A stretch of 64,000 nucleotides of DNA, from positions 47,410,908-47,474,907 of the forward strand of contig NC_079516.1 in the NCBI RefSeq assembly GCF_000801105.2, in the 5' to 3' direction. The notes beneath the pieces are model-generated. The model was not told the DNA's origin, did not search any database, and saw only the letters and a program-made list of their open reading frames with translations. This stretch comes from Raphanus sativus. Lineage: Eukaryota; Streptophyta; Magnoliopsida; Brassicales; Brassicaceae. This document shows positions 1-12,271 of the stretch, piece by piece (the first letter of the stretch is position 1; each line of letters begins with the position of its first letter). Position numbers and translations under genes: made by a program.

Positions 1-331
1 GTAAATAAAAAAGTCAAAGTAAGTAAGCGCTGACTGAACCGAACTTGTACCTAAAATGTTTCGCTTTAAAATTTACGTGCATGTTCCACTAACCGATAAC
101 CATCTTGTGGTCAACATTTTGTCAGCCGTTATTCCACCAACGTGAATATCACGCACCCCTAGGCATATTTTAGTATAAGACTATAAAATCCACTTAGATA
201 TTTTAGTAGTTCGGGTTTAGATAATTCAGATATAACCAAAAAATTCAAACAATTATTTTGAAAACATACGAACTGTAAACTAAAATTGAAGTGCTATTTA
301 GTATCCAAAACATGTTCACACCAAAGGTAAA

Positions 332-383
332 ACACCAATAAAGTACATAGTTTTTTTCATTCTACACACCAATAAAGTACATA
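332..383. repeat. 18-bp direct repeat around a T-rich 16-bp insert
   Basis: The 18-base word at 332-349 recurs exactly at 366-383. The 16 bases between them contain a run of seven T. The layout is that of a target-site duplication around a tiny poly(A)-type insert; see the finding on micro-inserts. Confidence 0.6.
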
Positions 384-669
384 TATAGGTTTTGCAAAAG
401 AATGAAGGTCGAACCGAAATTTTATAACATATAATTTAAAATCATAAAACAAACATAAAAAAACATTCATATATCGCTGATCCTGTGAAACCAAAAAAAA
501 TAATCAGCTGTTAGAACTTAGAAACAAACAACAAAGGTATCAAATGCTAAATAGCTTGACCCAAACACAAACAAAAAGAAGAATGTTCCAAGATGAATCA
601 CATGCGACGATTATTGTTTTAGTAAAAAACAAATCTTGGATGAATCACTTTTGATATAAATCAATTTTA

Positions 670-1185
670 GATTATGATTTTGATTTGGAATATTTTAAAT
701 TTTATTTTATAGTTATTTTAACAAAATATATTTTTAGGTAAATTAGATTGAGTCATTTTTATATATTTTAAAGCTGACACAGATAGATAATTTTTTATGA
801 TATAATGAATTTCTAATTTTCTTAATAACTTAAACAATTTTTTTTAATAAACTGCTATTATGTTTCAGACAAAATTATACTCTTTTTATATTAGTATTCA
901 CATTTTCAAACAAATTTTACATGTATTTCAGTTTTAATGATATACATTATCATTTTGATTTTGATTTAAAATATTATATGAAATTTAAATTTTATTTTAT
1001 GATTGTTTTATATAAAATATATTTTTAGGTAATTAGACGACACAATTTTCATATATTTTAAAGCTGATCCAGATAGATAGTATCATATAATATACTAGCT
1101 TTTTATTTTTTCTTAATAACTTGAATCTATTTTTTTCTTAATAAACTGCTATTTATGTTTTCAAACAAATTTCAAATATATTTGA
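670..1185. repeat. two diverged direct copies of a ~280-bp AT-rich unit
   Basis: A first copy from about 670 to 900 and a second from about 950 to 1185 share, in order, a TTTTGATTT start, an ATATATTTTTAGGTAA block, a TTTTAAAGCTGA block with AGATAGATA, and a CTTAATAACTT...AATAAACTGCTAT end. The copies differ by small indels and substitutions, so the duplication is not recent. No coding content is seen. Confidence 0.6.
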
Positions 1186-2090
1186 GTTTTAGTAATATAG
1201 GTAAATCTCAATATCCGAGTAAAATTCGAGATTATTCTTTTTATGGGAAAGCTTTGGATCATTGTATTACATGTTATCAAACCTTAGATTTGAGAAAATG
1301 GAGTTAAGATGTTTTTTTCCTGTTTGCATATGTAAAAGAAACGGTTTGATTATTACAATTATAAAAGCACAATGATTAACAAGCTGACCACGTGCTTTGT
1401 ATGCTTGCTCGTTTATTGAGGGTATGATTGATCATCTATATCAATACTTTCTCGACGGAAAAAAATAAATCATTACTTTCCTGGTCTTCTATGAAAGATA
1501 AATTATTGAAATATTCTTCTGAAACTAAATTATTGAATTATAGTATGGAGAATAATTGAAATCGATTTGTATATATTCATTACTGTAAATGATAGATCGT
1601 AAATTTGCAGTGAATGAGATTAATTATCTTTAATAATGATGTAAAAAGTATAGTAGCATATACAATTAAGCTGCTTTCTTAAAAAAATAAAACCTAAACA
1701 GCCAAGCAATTCAGTAATTTTACCCAAAAAAATCCAGTAAATTAAATTTTGGACACCTTAAAAAAAGCAAATTTTCCAAATAGATATTTTCAATTTTTTG
1801 TCACAAAAAGAATCCATAAAAACAAATTGATCAAAATGTTTCATTTAAGAGAGGGATTAAAAACTCTTACATCTTAAATATATAAATAAAAAATAAAATA
1901 TTTTTTCTGTAGTTTTGAGTTATATGTTTTAAAATTTGAACACTTTTATAAACTTTTTATTTTCTTTCATTTTTCGAATATTTTTTGAAATTCAAAAACA
2001 TTTTTTTGAAACTATTTTAAAATTTTTATTTTCAAACTTTTAATAATTATATTTTGTTTTATATTTTTTTTAACCTTAATCTCATAACGC

Positions 2091-2162
2091 CACTTCTTAA
2101 TTTTAAATTCTAAAATCTAAATTAGTCACTTCTTAATTTTAAATTCTAAAATCTAAATTAGT
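2091..2162. repeat. 36-bp perfect tandem duplication
   Basis: The 36-base unit starting CACTTCTTAATTTTAAATTC at 2091 is repeated immediately at 2127 with no visible difference. It is a simple recent tandem duplication in AT-rich DNA. Confidence 0.8.
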
Positions 2163-3542
2163 CAATCTTAGAGGTAGAATTGTATAATTACCATTTTAAT
2201 AAAAAAATTAGTCATTTTGATTCTTAGAAATTATATTTGTGACAAAAAAAAATTTAGAACTATCCTATGATATTTCTCTATAATAAAATAAGTAAACTTT
2301 GATTAGAAATGCAGAAAAAGTTTTTAAGAAATTAGTGTTTTCTTTTAGCTGACCTCGGTCTGTCATGCAATTACACCATTATACTACTGTTACAAAACTA
2401 AGAGAAAATCGTTATATATGTAACTAACAAAGCGATAAACCAAAAAGCTAGCTTCCTAACTACAAGTGAAAATAACTTGACTTTTCACAAACCATTCAAG
2501 TATAGTAATTATGACAAGTTCTATTGTTTTCAAATTTCACCTTCTTTCAACTCAGATTAGGTATAGAATTGGATTTAGACATAGACGAATGAAACATTGA
2601 CATTAACCTCTAATTTTTTTTGAAGATTTTATATATAAACATAGACCTCTAATTCTTTTCTAAAAATTAGTAAACTTATTAAAAATGTTTCAAACTTCCA
2701 GAATCTCAAGTCCGACTATGATTAAGTAACATGGCACTATCAATAGAAAAGTCAATAATCTTTAGTCGTTAGTGACCTCCACCAACAAATGTTTGGGTTA
2801 AAAGTCCACCAATTCTTTTATAACCTAATAATCATAAAACTTTTATATTTTATATATGAAATATATTGAATATTAGAAACCAAGTAAAAACTACAATCTA
2901 ATACTTACAAAAAAATTTCTTATATTTTTTAAAAAAATAATAATGGGAAAAATCTTAAAATTTTAGTTACCATTTGAATGCCTGTTTATTACACATTTCA
3001 GTGTTTTACAGACTTCATATCTTCCGACACAAAAAAATAATAAAAACATAAAAGTCTCAAGTGAGGTGAAATAGAAGCGTGTTAAACGAAGGCACTAACA
3101 CCAAAAAGGCGTGGTGACTGCTGATGTTCTGACATCCTTTCTCTCTCTTCCTTGTATCTGCGCAGCTTCTTCGTCTACGGGTGAGAGGAAATAAATCACC
3201 ATACACGTGGTGATAGCTACAAAAGAAAAAGAGTCGAACTTGTTTGAAACTCGAGCTCTTTTGGGTTTTTCAGATTTTGCTAAATGTTTTTCGTGGTCTT
3301 CTGAAGGTAACTGAATCAATCAGTTTTACTCTTAACTTTTCCTTTTTCAATCTTCAATCAATTCCAAGTTTATTCACAGCTTTGGTGAAGATTTGACATG
3401 GAATCTTCCATAAAGTTCGTTTCTTTCTTTGCTTAAACATGGATTCTTCTAGAAAAGTTTGTATCTTTTTCTAGATTTGGGTTATAATTAAACTGGGTTT
3501 AGGTGTTTTTGTTGATAACGACGAAAAAATTTGAGTAACGGT

Positions 3543-5684
3543 ATGACTATAATGGAGGAGAAGCAGAGTAGTCCTGTTTCAGAGAAGCAGACGAAAACAA
3601 TGGAGAAGCAACAGAGTTTTCGTTGCGTGGAGAGTAACAACCAGCCAAGAAAGGCGAGATCTTTAGAGAAACAAGTTAGTTTCCAAGGCGTGAGTGTCGA
3701 GAATCATCAGCAGCAGTCAAGCAGGCTCGGAAGATCAATGGAGAAGCAGCAGAGTTTCCGAGGTGTGACCACTGGGGAGAATAATCAGAAACGTGGAGTT
3801 CTGGAGAAGCTTCCTAGTTTTGGTAAGGCTACTACAATGGAGAGGCAGAAGAGTTTCCGTGGTGGGTTCTTGGAGAAGCAGAAGAGCTTCCGTGTGGTGA
3901 TGGAGAGGCAGTTGAGTTTCATTGGTGGTGGTGAGAGGAGGAAGAAGACCGAGTCACCAGGGAAGAGAGGTGACTCGCCTCTTCATATAGCAGCTCGAAC
4001 GGGGAACTTAGGTAAGGTTAAAGAGCTGATTCGAGGTTGTTGTGATGATGGAGAGAAGTTGAGAGAGCTGTTATCAAAGCAGAATCTTGAAGGAGAGACT
4101 CCTCTTTATACTGCTGCAGAGAATGGGCAGTCAGCTGTTGTTGAGGAGATGTTGAAGCATATGGATCTCCAAACTGCTTCCATCGCTGCTAGAAACGGGT
4201 TTGATCCGTTCCATGTCGCAGCTAAACAAGGCCACCTTGGTAATAACTTTTAAAACTATAGAAACCATCCATGGATTGGATTGTTCCCTTACTTTTGTCT
4301 TTTCTTCTTTTGCAGAGGTGTTGAAGATTCTGTTGGAGACATTCCCAAACTTGGCAATGACAACAGATTTACTGTGCACAACTGCCTTACACACAGCTGC
4401 AACACAAGGACACATTGATGTGGTGAATCTTCTTCTGGAGACGGACTCTAACTTGGCTAAGATAGCTAAGAACAATGGTAAAACCGCGCTTCACTCCGCA
4501 GCAAGGATGGGTCATGTGGAAGTTGTTAAATCTCTGATAGGTAATGATCCAAGCATTGGGTTTAGAACCGATAAAAAGGGACAAACTGCTCTTCACATGG
4601 CTGTAAAAGGTCAAAACGATGGGATCGTTGTTGAGTTGGTGAAACCTGATGTTGCGGTTTTGAGCGTTGAGGATAACAAAGGAAACACTCCATTGCACAT
4701 TGCCACAAACAAGGGCCGTATCAAGGTAGCAGTAACTCTTTACTTGCCTTTTCTCAAATCATCTATAATACTAGTAGAAGGGATTCACATCATGGAAGAG
4801 ATCTTTCTTCTATGCAGATAGTGCGGTGTTTGCTATCTTTTGAAGGCATTAACCTCAACCCAATAAACAAAGCTGGAGATACGCCACTGGATGTTGCTGA
4901 GAGGATAGGAAACGCGGAGCTCGCGTCTGTTCTGAAAGAAGCGGGAGCTTCTACAGCTAAAGATCTAGGGAAGCCTCAAAACCCAGCTAAGCAACTCAAG
5001 CAAACGGTCAGCGACATAAAGCACGAGGTACAATCTCAGCTTCAGCAGTCCAGGCAAACCGGTGTAAGAGTCCAGAAGATAGCAAAGAGACTCAAGAAGC
5101 TTCACATCAGCGGTCTAAACAATGCTATAAACTCAGCAACCGTCGTGGCTGTGCTTATCGCCACGGTGGCTTTCGCAGCCATTTTCACAATACCTGGACA
5201 ATATGAAGAGGATCGGTCCAAAGGAGAGTTGCTAGGACAAGCTCATATAGCAAACAGAGCACCGTTTCTGGTCTTCTTCATCTTTGACAGCTTGGCACTG
5301 TTTATATCCTTAGCTGTTGTTGTTGTGCAGACTTCAGTTGTTGTGATTGAGGAGAAGGCGAAGAAGAAGCTTGTCTTTGTGATCAACAAGCTCATGTGGT
5401 GTGCTTGCCTGTTCATATCAATCGCCTTTGTTTCTCTCTCTTACATTGTTGTGGGCAAAGAGGAGATGTGGTTGGCCGTGTGTGCAACTGTTATTGGCGG
5501 CACCATCATGCTGACAACGATCGGTGCCATGTGTTACTGTGTGGTCATGCATAGGATGGAGGAATCTAAGTTAAAAAGCATAAGGAAAGAGAGAAGCAAG
5601 TCTCGGTCTTTCTCCATGTCTCGTATGCCTTCTGATTCAGAGATTCTAAATGGTGAATACAACAAGAGAATGTATGCACTATGA
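3543..5684 (+). CDS. ankyrin-repeat membrane protein (ITN1-like, PGG domain)
   Basis: Three exons, 3543-4239, 4316-4725 and 4818-5684, sum to 1974 bases (657 residues). The first ATG is at 3543; the TTG 12 bases upstream in the same frame is not a credible start. Residues 1-125 form a basic, Ser-rich region with seven variants of a E(K/R)xxSF motif. Ankyrin repeats with the TPLH/AA.GH pattern follow to about residue 410. The C-terminal third is a PGG domain (HISGLNNAINSATVVAVLIA) with four predicted membrane helices and a basic Ser-rich tail. The family includes ITN1/ACD6-like proteins of the plasma membrane or ER linked to stress and ROS signalling; no catalytic activity is expected. By position it matches At2g31820 (memory). 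The gene reads toward the convergent 5-phosphatase gene. Confidence 0.9.
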
Positions 5685-6015
5685 ACAACCAATTTGGACA
5701 GCATGGTCTCCTCATGTAAGAATAACCAGTATATACTTGTATTTTGTACCCTGTAAACCGTTGCTATTCGATATTTTTCAGAGTTTCTCGAGTAGAATAA
5801 CAGATTTGTAATGAGTTCAATGAAGTATCAACGCAATATACACTTTTCTGATAGTTAAATGAATCAAAGAATGAGAATGAAGAAACCATGACCTGATGAT
5901 ACTCAGAATCTTAGTTGTGAAATATTATAAAACTTGATCTCCTACTGCGTCTGGATGCATTTCTTTAGATGGCGTCTAAGAACTAGCTATAGTGTGATGT
6001 TAGCAGGAATCATCT

Positions 6016-9000
6016 TCAACCCCGTCTGGTGCTTCCACCGCGGTAACTCTCTGGCTGGTAACGAGTGGAACCCTCTTGGTTCTTTGTGGCGCTGTTGGGT
6101 TTGGGTTTGGAATAAGCGAGACTCACTGATTTGGCTGCGGAGAAGCAGTAGCGGACTTTGATAGAGTGGCTTTTTGTTCTAGTCGAGCAGCTTCCCTGGA
6201 TGATCACCATCAGGGTCACTTCTTTGTCACAAGCTTCTTCACACGATGAGTTTTGTTGATTGCCATCAAAGGACTCATCCGAGGTGTTTGAGTCTTCATG
6301 ATGAACCTTCACCTGTACTGAAGCGTCTGGTTTTATCATACCAGCTCCTGGAGAAACCTACATAAATAGGTATCTGATCATTAAATTTTGTCGAAAAAAC
6401 AATTGGTGACAAAGAAGAGAATAGTAACCTCGAGCCAGCGAGGGAGACCGAAGGTGCCTCCGTCATCTCTAACAACAGTCTGACCCTTGCAGACGATGTT
6501 GAAGAGGGCTCTACTCGAGTTTGACTTGTTTGTGATTGAAAAGATGAACGTGTCCTGACTCTGAAGTAGAATGTTGTTTGTACTCACTGATGTTTCCGGA
6601 ACGTATCTTAGTTCCTCGAACATGGATCTGAGTTTCTCACTGGACCTTATTATTTTCCCCAGCTCCTGTCTTCGCACAGATTTATCGGTGTGAGCTATGT
6701 TGGCATGAAGTTTGCAGCGCACAGGTTTGTGATCACTCTCGGTCACATCCATGCAAGCTTCATACCTGTTAAACACAATGCATAGAGTGGTGAGAAAGCC
6801 GAAAAGTTGAAAGAAGATCATGAGATTGTGTGATGGAACATTATTACATTACAGTACAAGAAACTACAGGGCACTGCAAATTGCACTCAGAAAATGGGGC
6901 TGATTGGTTATCTCTGTATATAACTCTGTCACACCACGCAGGTATACGCTTTTTCTCCCCTGAATCATACCCTGGAGATAGAAACAGTTGCAGAGTTAGG
7001 ATAAGTTTGCAGAGAATTTTTTAAAAATCTTATCGTTTTACCTCCAAGGCCTGGCTTGTTCTTTTCAAATTTGTAAGTTGGGGGAAAGGTGATCAACGCC
7101 TCACGCATTCCTTGGAATACTTTTCCTTCGCTCATCTCTGCCCTGAGTTGGTCTTTCTCTCTGAGCCAATCAAATGATCGGTGTGAAATGAAGTCCCTCG
7201 CCTCGTCGTAGGTTATACCGAACAACCTATAATTGAAGTCGCCAAAAAATGCAACAAAGTCTGCTGCTGCTAAGTCAGATTTCTCCTCTTCAGTGATGAC
7301 GTTTGTATTCTTGGAAACAAAGAAAAAAGAATAAAAACATTAGAAGGGACACACACACCAAAAGCTTGAGAACAAAAAAAAATGTTAGATTCTGTAACTA
7401 GTGCGCTAGTAGAATAAGTTCATACAGTGTTATTCTTTTGTGCTTGGGCAGATGATGAAGCACCGGCTGCAAGAGAGAAGGTTCAAAGGTAAGCCAGAAA
7501 AATAAGCCAAATGAGCAAGACAAAAAAAAACAAGTGTGGCGCTATACCAGCGGGAACAGTATATAAACTTTGTCCTTTGGAGAAGACCATTGAACGGTAT
7601 ATGTGATTGAAATCTGCGTTTCTCCGAGTAACTGCCTCCAAGTGAGCAGCCAAGTGACAGTTCACAAAGCACATAATCCGATCATAAACTCTGATTCTCA
7701 AGCCCACACCTCCCTGTTTTTTTTTTTAACAACGTATGAACATTAATTAACCTGCTCAACAATTATTGCTCACCCCTCAACTAAGGTTAGCAAGAGAAGC
7801 TAATTCCAATGTCAGACTAATTGATCAGAAGATTATTGAAGCACACACATCAAGCTAATTGATCTTGTATTAGACGGAACTAAGTGAAACATAGCTCTAA
7901 AAACTGACCTTGTTGCCAATGGCGCGGCCAAAGCCACATGGAACTGCTGCAACATCAAGATCTCCGACATGTGTTCTAATATCCTTCCTCACCCTAAGCA
8001 GAAATTTAAGAGACATGAAAAATAATGATTAACCTGGACAATATGATATTAATTAGACTTAACACTCTTAGGACAGGTGAAAGGACTTTAGGTGCTATGT
8101 AAGAAAAGAAAAAAATACTGTTGTCTGGTACACCTGCAAACAATAGAGACAGACAAAAATGTAACTTGTCTGGAAGGAATCTTTTGCCTACCATAGAGAT
8201 ATTAGCAGTCCCGCTAATTGCCTTGAACCCATACGTTCGAAAGTGTTTCTCTCATCCAGTGCATTTCCGATTGCATCAATCCACCATTTCCCCACAACAC
8301 TTCCTTCAACCCCTACCTACGACCGGAACTCAAAGATGAGCCGACTTAAAGCAAACAAACGGAGGCAAAAACGTAGTCATGAGTAAATAAGCTCAAACAG
8401 GAGTTACCGTTTCCTTAGCAGTAGACATGGCAAGGAAACCCGCCCCCATATCCACCTCTTGCAACCCCACAGCGACAATGCCAACATCTGAAACATCAGA
8501 GCCCAGCCAAGACATAAGGGCTCCCCTTGTAGCTCGTCCTTCACCAACATTCCAGGTACCGATCAAGATCTTAACACTGTCTTGTCGGGCATATGTATTC
8601 CCCTTTTGAGACAATTCCGTTCGGATCACGCTATCTAGAGGTCCTGGTGATGTCACATACCATCCTCTCACACCACCATGAGTGGCTAAACTAAAAATGA
8701 AACCACCACCTGCTGCTAGCTTTATCACAGGTTCATTATGCGAAACCCAGCTTGCAACTAGCTTTCCAGCAAGATCCAAAATCTGGATGTAACCACTTGC
8801 ATAACCCACATATATTCGATCACCGAAAGTGCAAAAGCACAGAACAGCCTGCTGATGATGATTTACTTCGCGCAAGCGGTTTCCATTTCCGTCCCACTGA
8901 GCAATTACACCGTTCATGCTTCCAGTCCAAATCGATCCATCTGCCGCAATCGCAATAGCTTCTACTTTCCTAGGATCTTCCGCAAAAGCTCCTGTGCTTC

Positions 9001-10494
9001 TAGTAGCGGCTCGACGAACAGCTCCCGCAGCTCCCATAATGGCATGTCTTGATCTCTGCAGAAAGCCTTGAGATTTATCCTTTTTCGGTGTGGAGAAGAA
9101 CTTTGTTTTCGTTTCTTCGACTTGTTGACCTTGCGTAGGTGCACCATCCACACGGTTTTCGACTTGTCCTTCAATATTGAAGACTTTCAGAAGTTCTTTA
9201 TTCTGAGCATCCCTGCATAGATACATCTCTCTCTTGGAATGATCAAAACAAAAACAAAAAGTTCCAAATTGAAGACTAAGAACAGAGAAAAGCTTACCAC
9301 ATTGAAAATGAGAGATGCTGCACAGCCCAGACTTTAGCTCTTACGGTATCAGCTAACAAAAACTTGACATCTGAGGAAGAAATGCTGCAAGTACCATTGA
9401 CAGTAACTTGGCTCCTAAGGTCAATACCAGACCTCTCCACTAACAATGCAGCCATATGCTTCTCCTCCGCTTTAAGCACAAGTGACTTCTCTAAAGAATC
9501 AAATGTCCATATCTTTATCAATCCCCCATCAGAGCATGACCACATATCACCTGGCATCACAAAACCAAAAAAAAACGAAGTCAGAATCCAAATATTAATT
9601 AACAAAACCATGAGCCCTCAGAGAATCAGCCTAACACTAACCATATGAGCTAATGACAATGTAATTCACAGGACCACGATGAGCTTGCCACGAGAGCCGT
9701 TCCTTGAAAGGCTTCGAATCTTCCGCGGTGTTAGTAACCGCCTGATCCATTTTCCAAGCCCTGATTTTCCCATCCTTGTGGCCGCTCCACACAAGCCTGT
9801 TCCCGTGGTCGATCATCATACACAAGGTGGGAGAGATTGCAACGGATTCATGAAACGGCGCCGTATCCTCGTCCCCTCGCCTCACCTGCCCGCCGACGCC
9901 GTAACCGACCTCGTACGCTTCCTCCAAGTTCCAGAACCTAACGCCGTTCTCCTGCCCCGCCCACAGCTGGCTCTCCGTGCAAGCAATGTTCCTCAGGAAC
10001 TTCCCCGTTTGAGTCTCTCTCAGCGGGTGCGGCCGGATCTCGAGACACGGCGGGCGTCCAGGGTTCACCGCCGCGCGCACCGGAACTTTGAAAACGTCTA
10101 CACCACCTCCCGCCCCCATGAATTCAGGAAGGGGCTCAATATCTTCTTCCCCTCCTCCTCCTCCATGACCAGCAATCTCACCACCATGCTGCGGTGCTGG
10201 TTTCGAAGGAGGGGTGATGATACAGTGATCCTCCACATTGCCACCAGTTCCGCCGTCGTCTACGGTGGCTACTGCTTCGGTGGAGAACTGGCCGTCGGAG
10301 GAGTCGAAATAAACAGGTTCGGCAGTGGCGGATTTAGAGCCCTCGTCGAGGCTGTATTTGCGGATCGGGTGATGCTGAGGCTTCGGCTCGTGTTGCTCGA
10401 CGTAGGAATGTGTCTTACGCGGGGGCGGTGGATGAGAGGGGACGAGCGATGATAATGCCTCACGCTCGTCTGGTTCGATGATAACCGTGTCCAT
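6016..10494 (-). CDS. 5PTASE14: type II inositol polyphosphate 5-phosphatase with WD40 repeats
   Basis: Eleven exons on the minus strand: 10494-9642, 9550-9298, 9212-8408, 8316-8192, 7993-7909, 7713-7548, 7466-7426, 7309-7042, 6971-6848, 6765-6429, 6357-6016. They sum to 3399 bases (1132 residues), the usual length for plant type II enzymes. The start chosen, [10 protein letters not shown], follows an upstream in-frame ATG lacking conserved sequence. A Pro-rich N-terminal region leads into WD40-like blades ([25 protein letters not shown]). The phosphatase domain has [33 protein letters not shown] and SDHKP, the catalytic signatures of Mg-dependent inositol 5-phosphatases acting on Ins(1,4,5)P3 and phosphoinositides. 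It ends with a C-terminal ASH-like region. The symbol rests on synteny with At2g31830; 5PTASE12/13 are close paralogues. Confidence 0.9.
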
Positions 10495-10689
10495 TGGAAG
10501 AAGAAGATCAAAGGAGAACTCGAGGAATGAAGAAAGTTTGGGAACCGGAGAATGAATGCAACCATGAAGAGGAGATGAGAATGGGAGATTGAGAGAGAGA
10601 AGTGGAGAAGAGAGCACGTCACAAGAGAGATAATGCGAAGTCTCTGCTTTTGAGTCTCATACTATAAATAGCAAGCAACCTGAGAAAGG

Positions 10690-11625
10690 AAGAAATAAAA
10701 AAACATATTTTAAATTCAAAAAGATTGATAACTTCTTCATGATTTTATCTGGTTGTGTCTTACGGTATAATGTCTTACCGGCTTTAGTAAAGATGATCTC
10801 TAGGAACACGGATACTTGCTTGCAGAGTAGAAACCAAATCAGTCTTGACCATAGCGTTAAAAGCAACAAAATGGAAGTAGTAGAGACCCAGGACAGGAGG
10901 GGGGGTTAAAGCACAGAGAAAAGCATACAGCAAGAATCAAGGAGATTTGCCAAAGTTCACACTTGGTGAAGGGAAGTCCACAGTTCACATATGACTTGTA
11001 TCGCCTTCTCTAGTTCATGTTTAACTCTCTTTTTTTGCATTTTCCTTTGGCCTGAAATTAGCCACAATACTCGTATTAAGTTTCAATAGCAAAGCTCGAA
11101 ATACTATAGTCAGGACACGGACAGCAAGTCAATTTTTTTAAAAAAAAAAGAAGGGAGAGGCAGATCTGCTTACAAGTATAATAAGGGTTGACACTTTCAA
11201 ACACAAAACTAATCAAACAAATGTTCTGAATGTGTAACAATTTGACAAGCAAGGAGAGCATGAAAAAATGGCAAAAGTAAGGTATGAGGCGATCAAAGAA
11301 ACATATGAGAGTACCTTTTTGTTGCGGCTGTGAACGAGAACAACGAGAGGACTTGTAAATTTGAACACGGCTTCCTCCCATTGTGCAGTTGTGAGATGTT
11401 TAAGCTGACGTATGTAGTTATCATCTTGCCAAACAATCACCTTCTCCCCATTATCGTCATCACCCCCCCCCCCCAACCATCAGCATCTTCAGGCCAATAA
11501 GGATCTTAATCGCTGACAACAAGAGAGCGATCAGCAATGCATCTTCCTCCTCTTCTCAACGAGGTCAATCTCTCCCTCCATTCCTGCATCTACTCTGGAT
11601 CATCGAGACTTGCTGATCTTTTTCT
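10690..11625 (-). pseudogene. decayed MRL7-like (SVR4-like) chloroplast thioredoxin-fold gene
   Basis: Two separated blocks on the minus strand match the MRL7/SVR4 family. Around 11310-11530 the translation runs DPYWPEDADGW, then an acidic stretch, then WQDDNYIRQLKHLTTAQWEE and SPLVVLVHSR. Around 10740-10870 it gives KTDLVSTLQ followed, in another frame, by EIIFTKAGKTLYR. Further upstream (to about 11625) EGEIDLVEKRR-like sequence is interrupted by a stop. Frameshifts, an in-frame stop, a C/G homopolymer at about 11463-11473 and loss of the remaining exons show that it is not functional. Family members are needed for plastid-encoded RNA polymerase activity and chloroplast development, so another copy must supply the role. 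Its place between the 5-phosphatase and PARG matches At2g31840 (memory). Confidence 0.8.
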
Positions 11626-12271
11626 AGATGTATCTTTCATTCACAATTACACTTCACCGAACCGGAGCACTCATAACCTCAAAACCATTTCTTTTGCAGA
11701 GGGAAAATAGAGCTGATGAATCCATTCTCATTTTAAGAGGGTATGTGACTTGTGTCGAGTATGGGAGAGAATCACTTTCTCTGAAAACAAAACCTGGAAG
11801 GACTTGTGAAGATTGAATTGAAAAAAACTGTATTTGCTTTGTCTCCCACAGCTAACACTGTATAAACCTTATCGAAACCCAGTTTTTGTCTGATTAAAGA
11901 TACAAATAGTCGTGTCAAATAAGAAAATGACAAATATTTTTTGTTTCAAAGTCGGCCTTATTGTAATAAAACCCACTAAGGGCATTAATATGAAAGCCCA
12001 TTAAGGGTAGTAGCATCCTCTCTTCTTCATTAAATAATCCTCCGCTAATCACACTGCTATGTAATCAGTCTCTCTTTATTGTGGACTCTGTTTATGTTAC
12101 CGTGCGTCGCAAGTTTTTCTCCTGGTTTAGAAGAGAAACATTATGCAGAGTTTGAGTTACTTCTCACGCCAATTTATTTTATAAAAAAACTTCGCTCGAA
12201 AATACAAATGGTACACTCTGCTGAAACCAAATTTATTATTGTTTAGAATAAACTTCTGAAGCCAAATGCTA
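11626..12271. other. intergenic region between MRL7-like pseudogene and PARG
   Basis: No coding signal is seen. The stretch should contain the 3' UTR of the minus-strand PARG gene and the former promoter region of the MRL7-like pseudogene. Confidence 0.5.

Larger units (their letters stand above)
1..3090. other. AT-rich gene-free region
   Basis: No open frame with recognisable protein features is seen on either strand. The stretch is strongly AT-rich and contains direct repeats listed separately. It probably consists of old transposon remains and the distal promoter of the ankyrin gene. Confidence 0.6.

Noticed and set aside
3095..3319. 74-residue minus-strand ORF upstream of the ankyrin gene
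   Set aside because: It overlaps the likely promoter and leader of the ankyrin gene, has no domain, and has no supporting splice or promoter context.
3531..3542. Upstream start of the ankyrin gene at a TTG codon
   Set aside because: The codon is TTG, which is not a usual plant start; the first ATG is at 3543.
9679..10452. 257-residue plus-strand ORF antisense to the 5-phosphatase first exon
   Set aside because: It is Arg-rich and domain-free, and mirrors a GC-rich coding exon; it is a shadow of the real gene.
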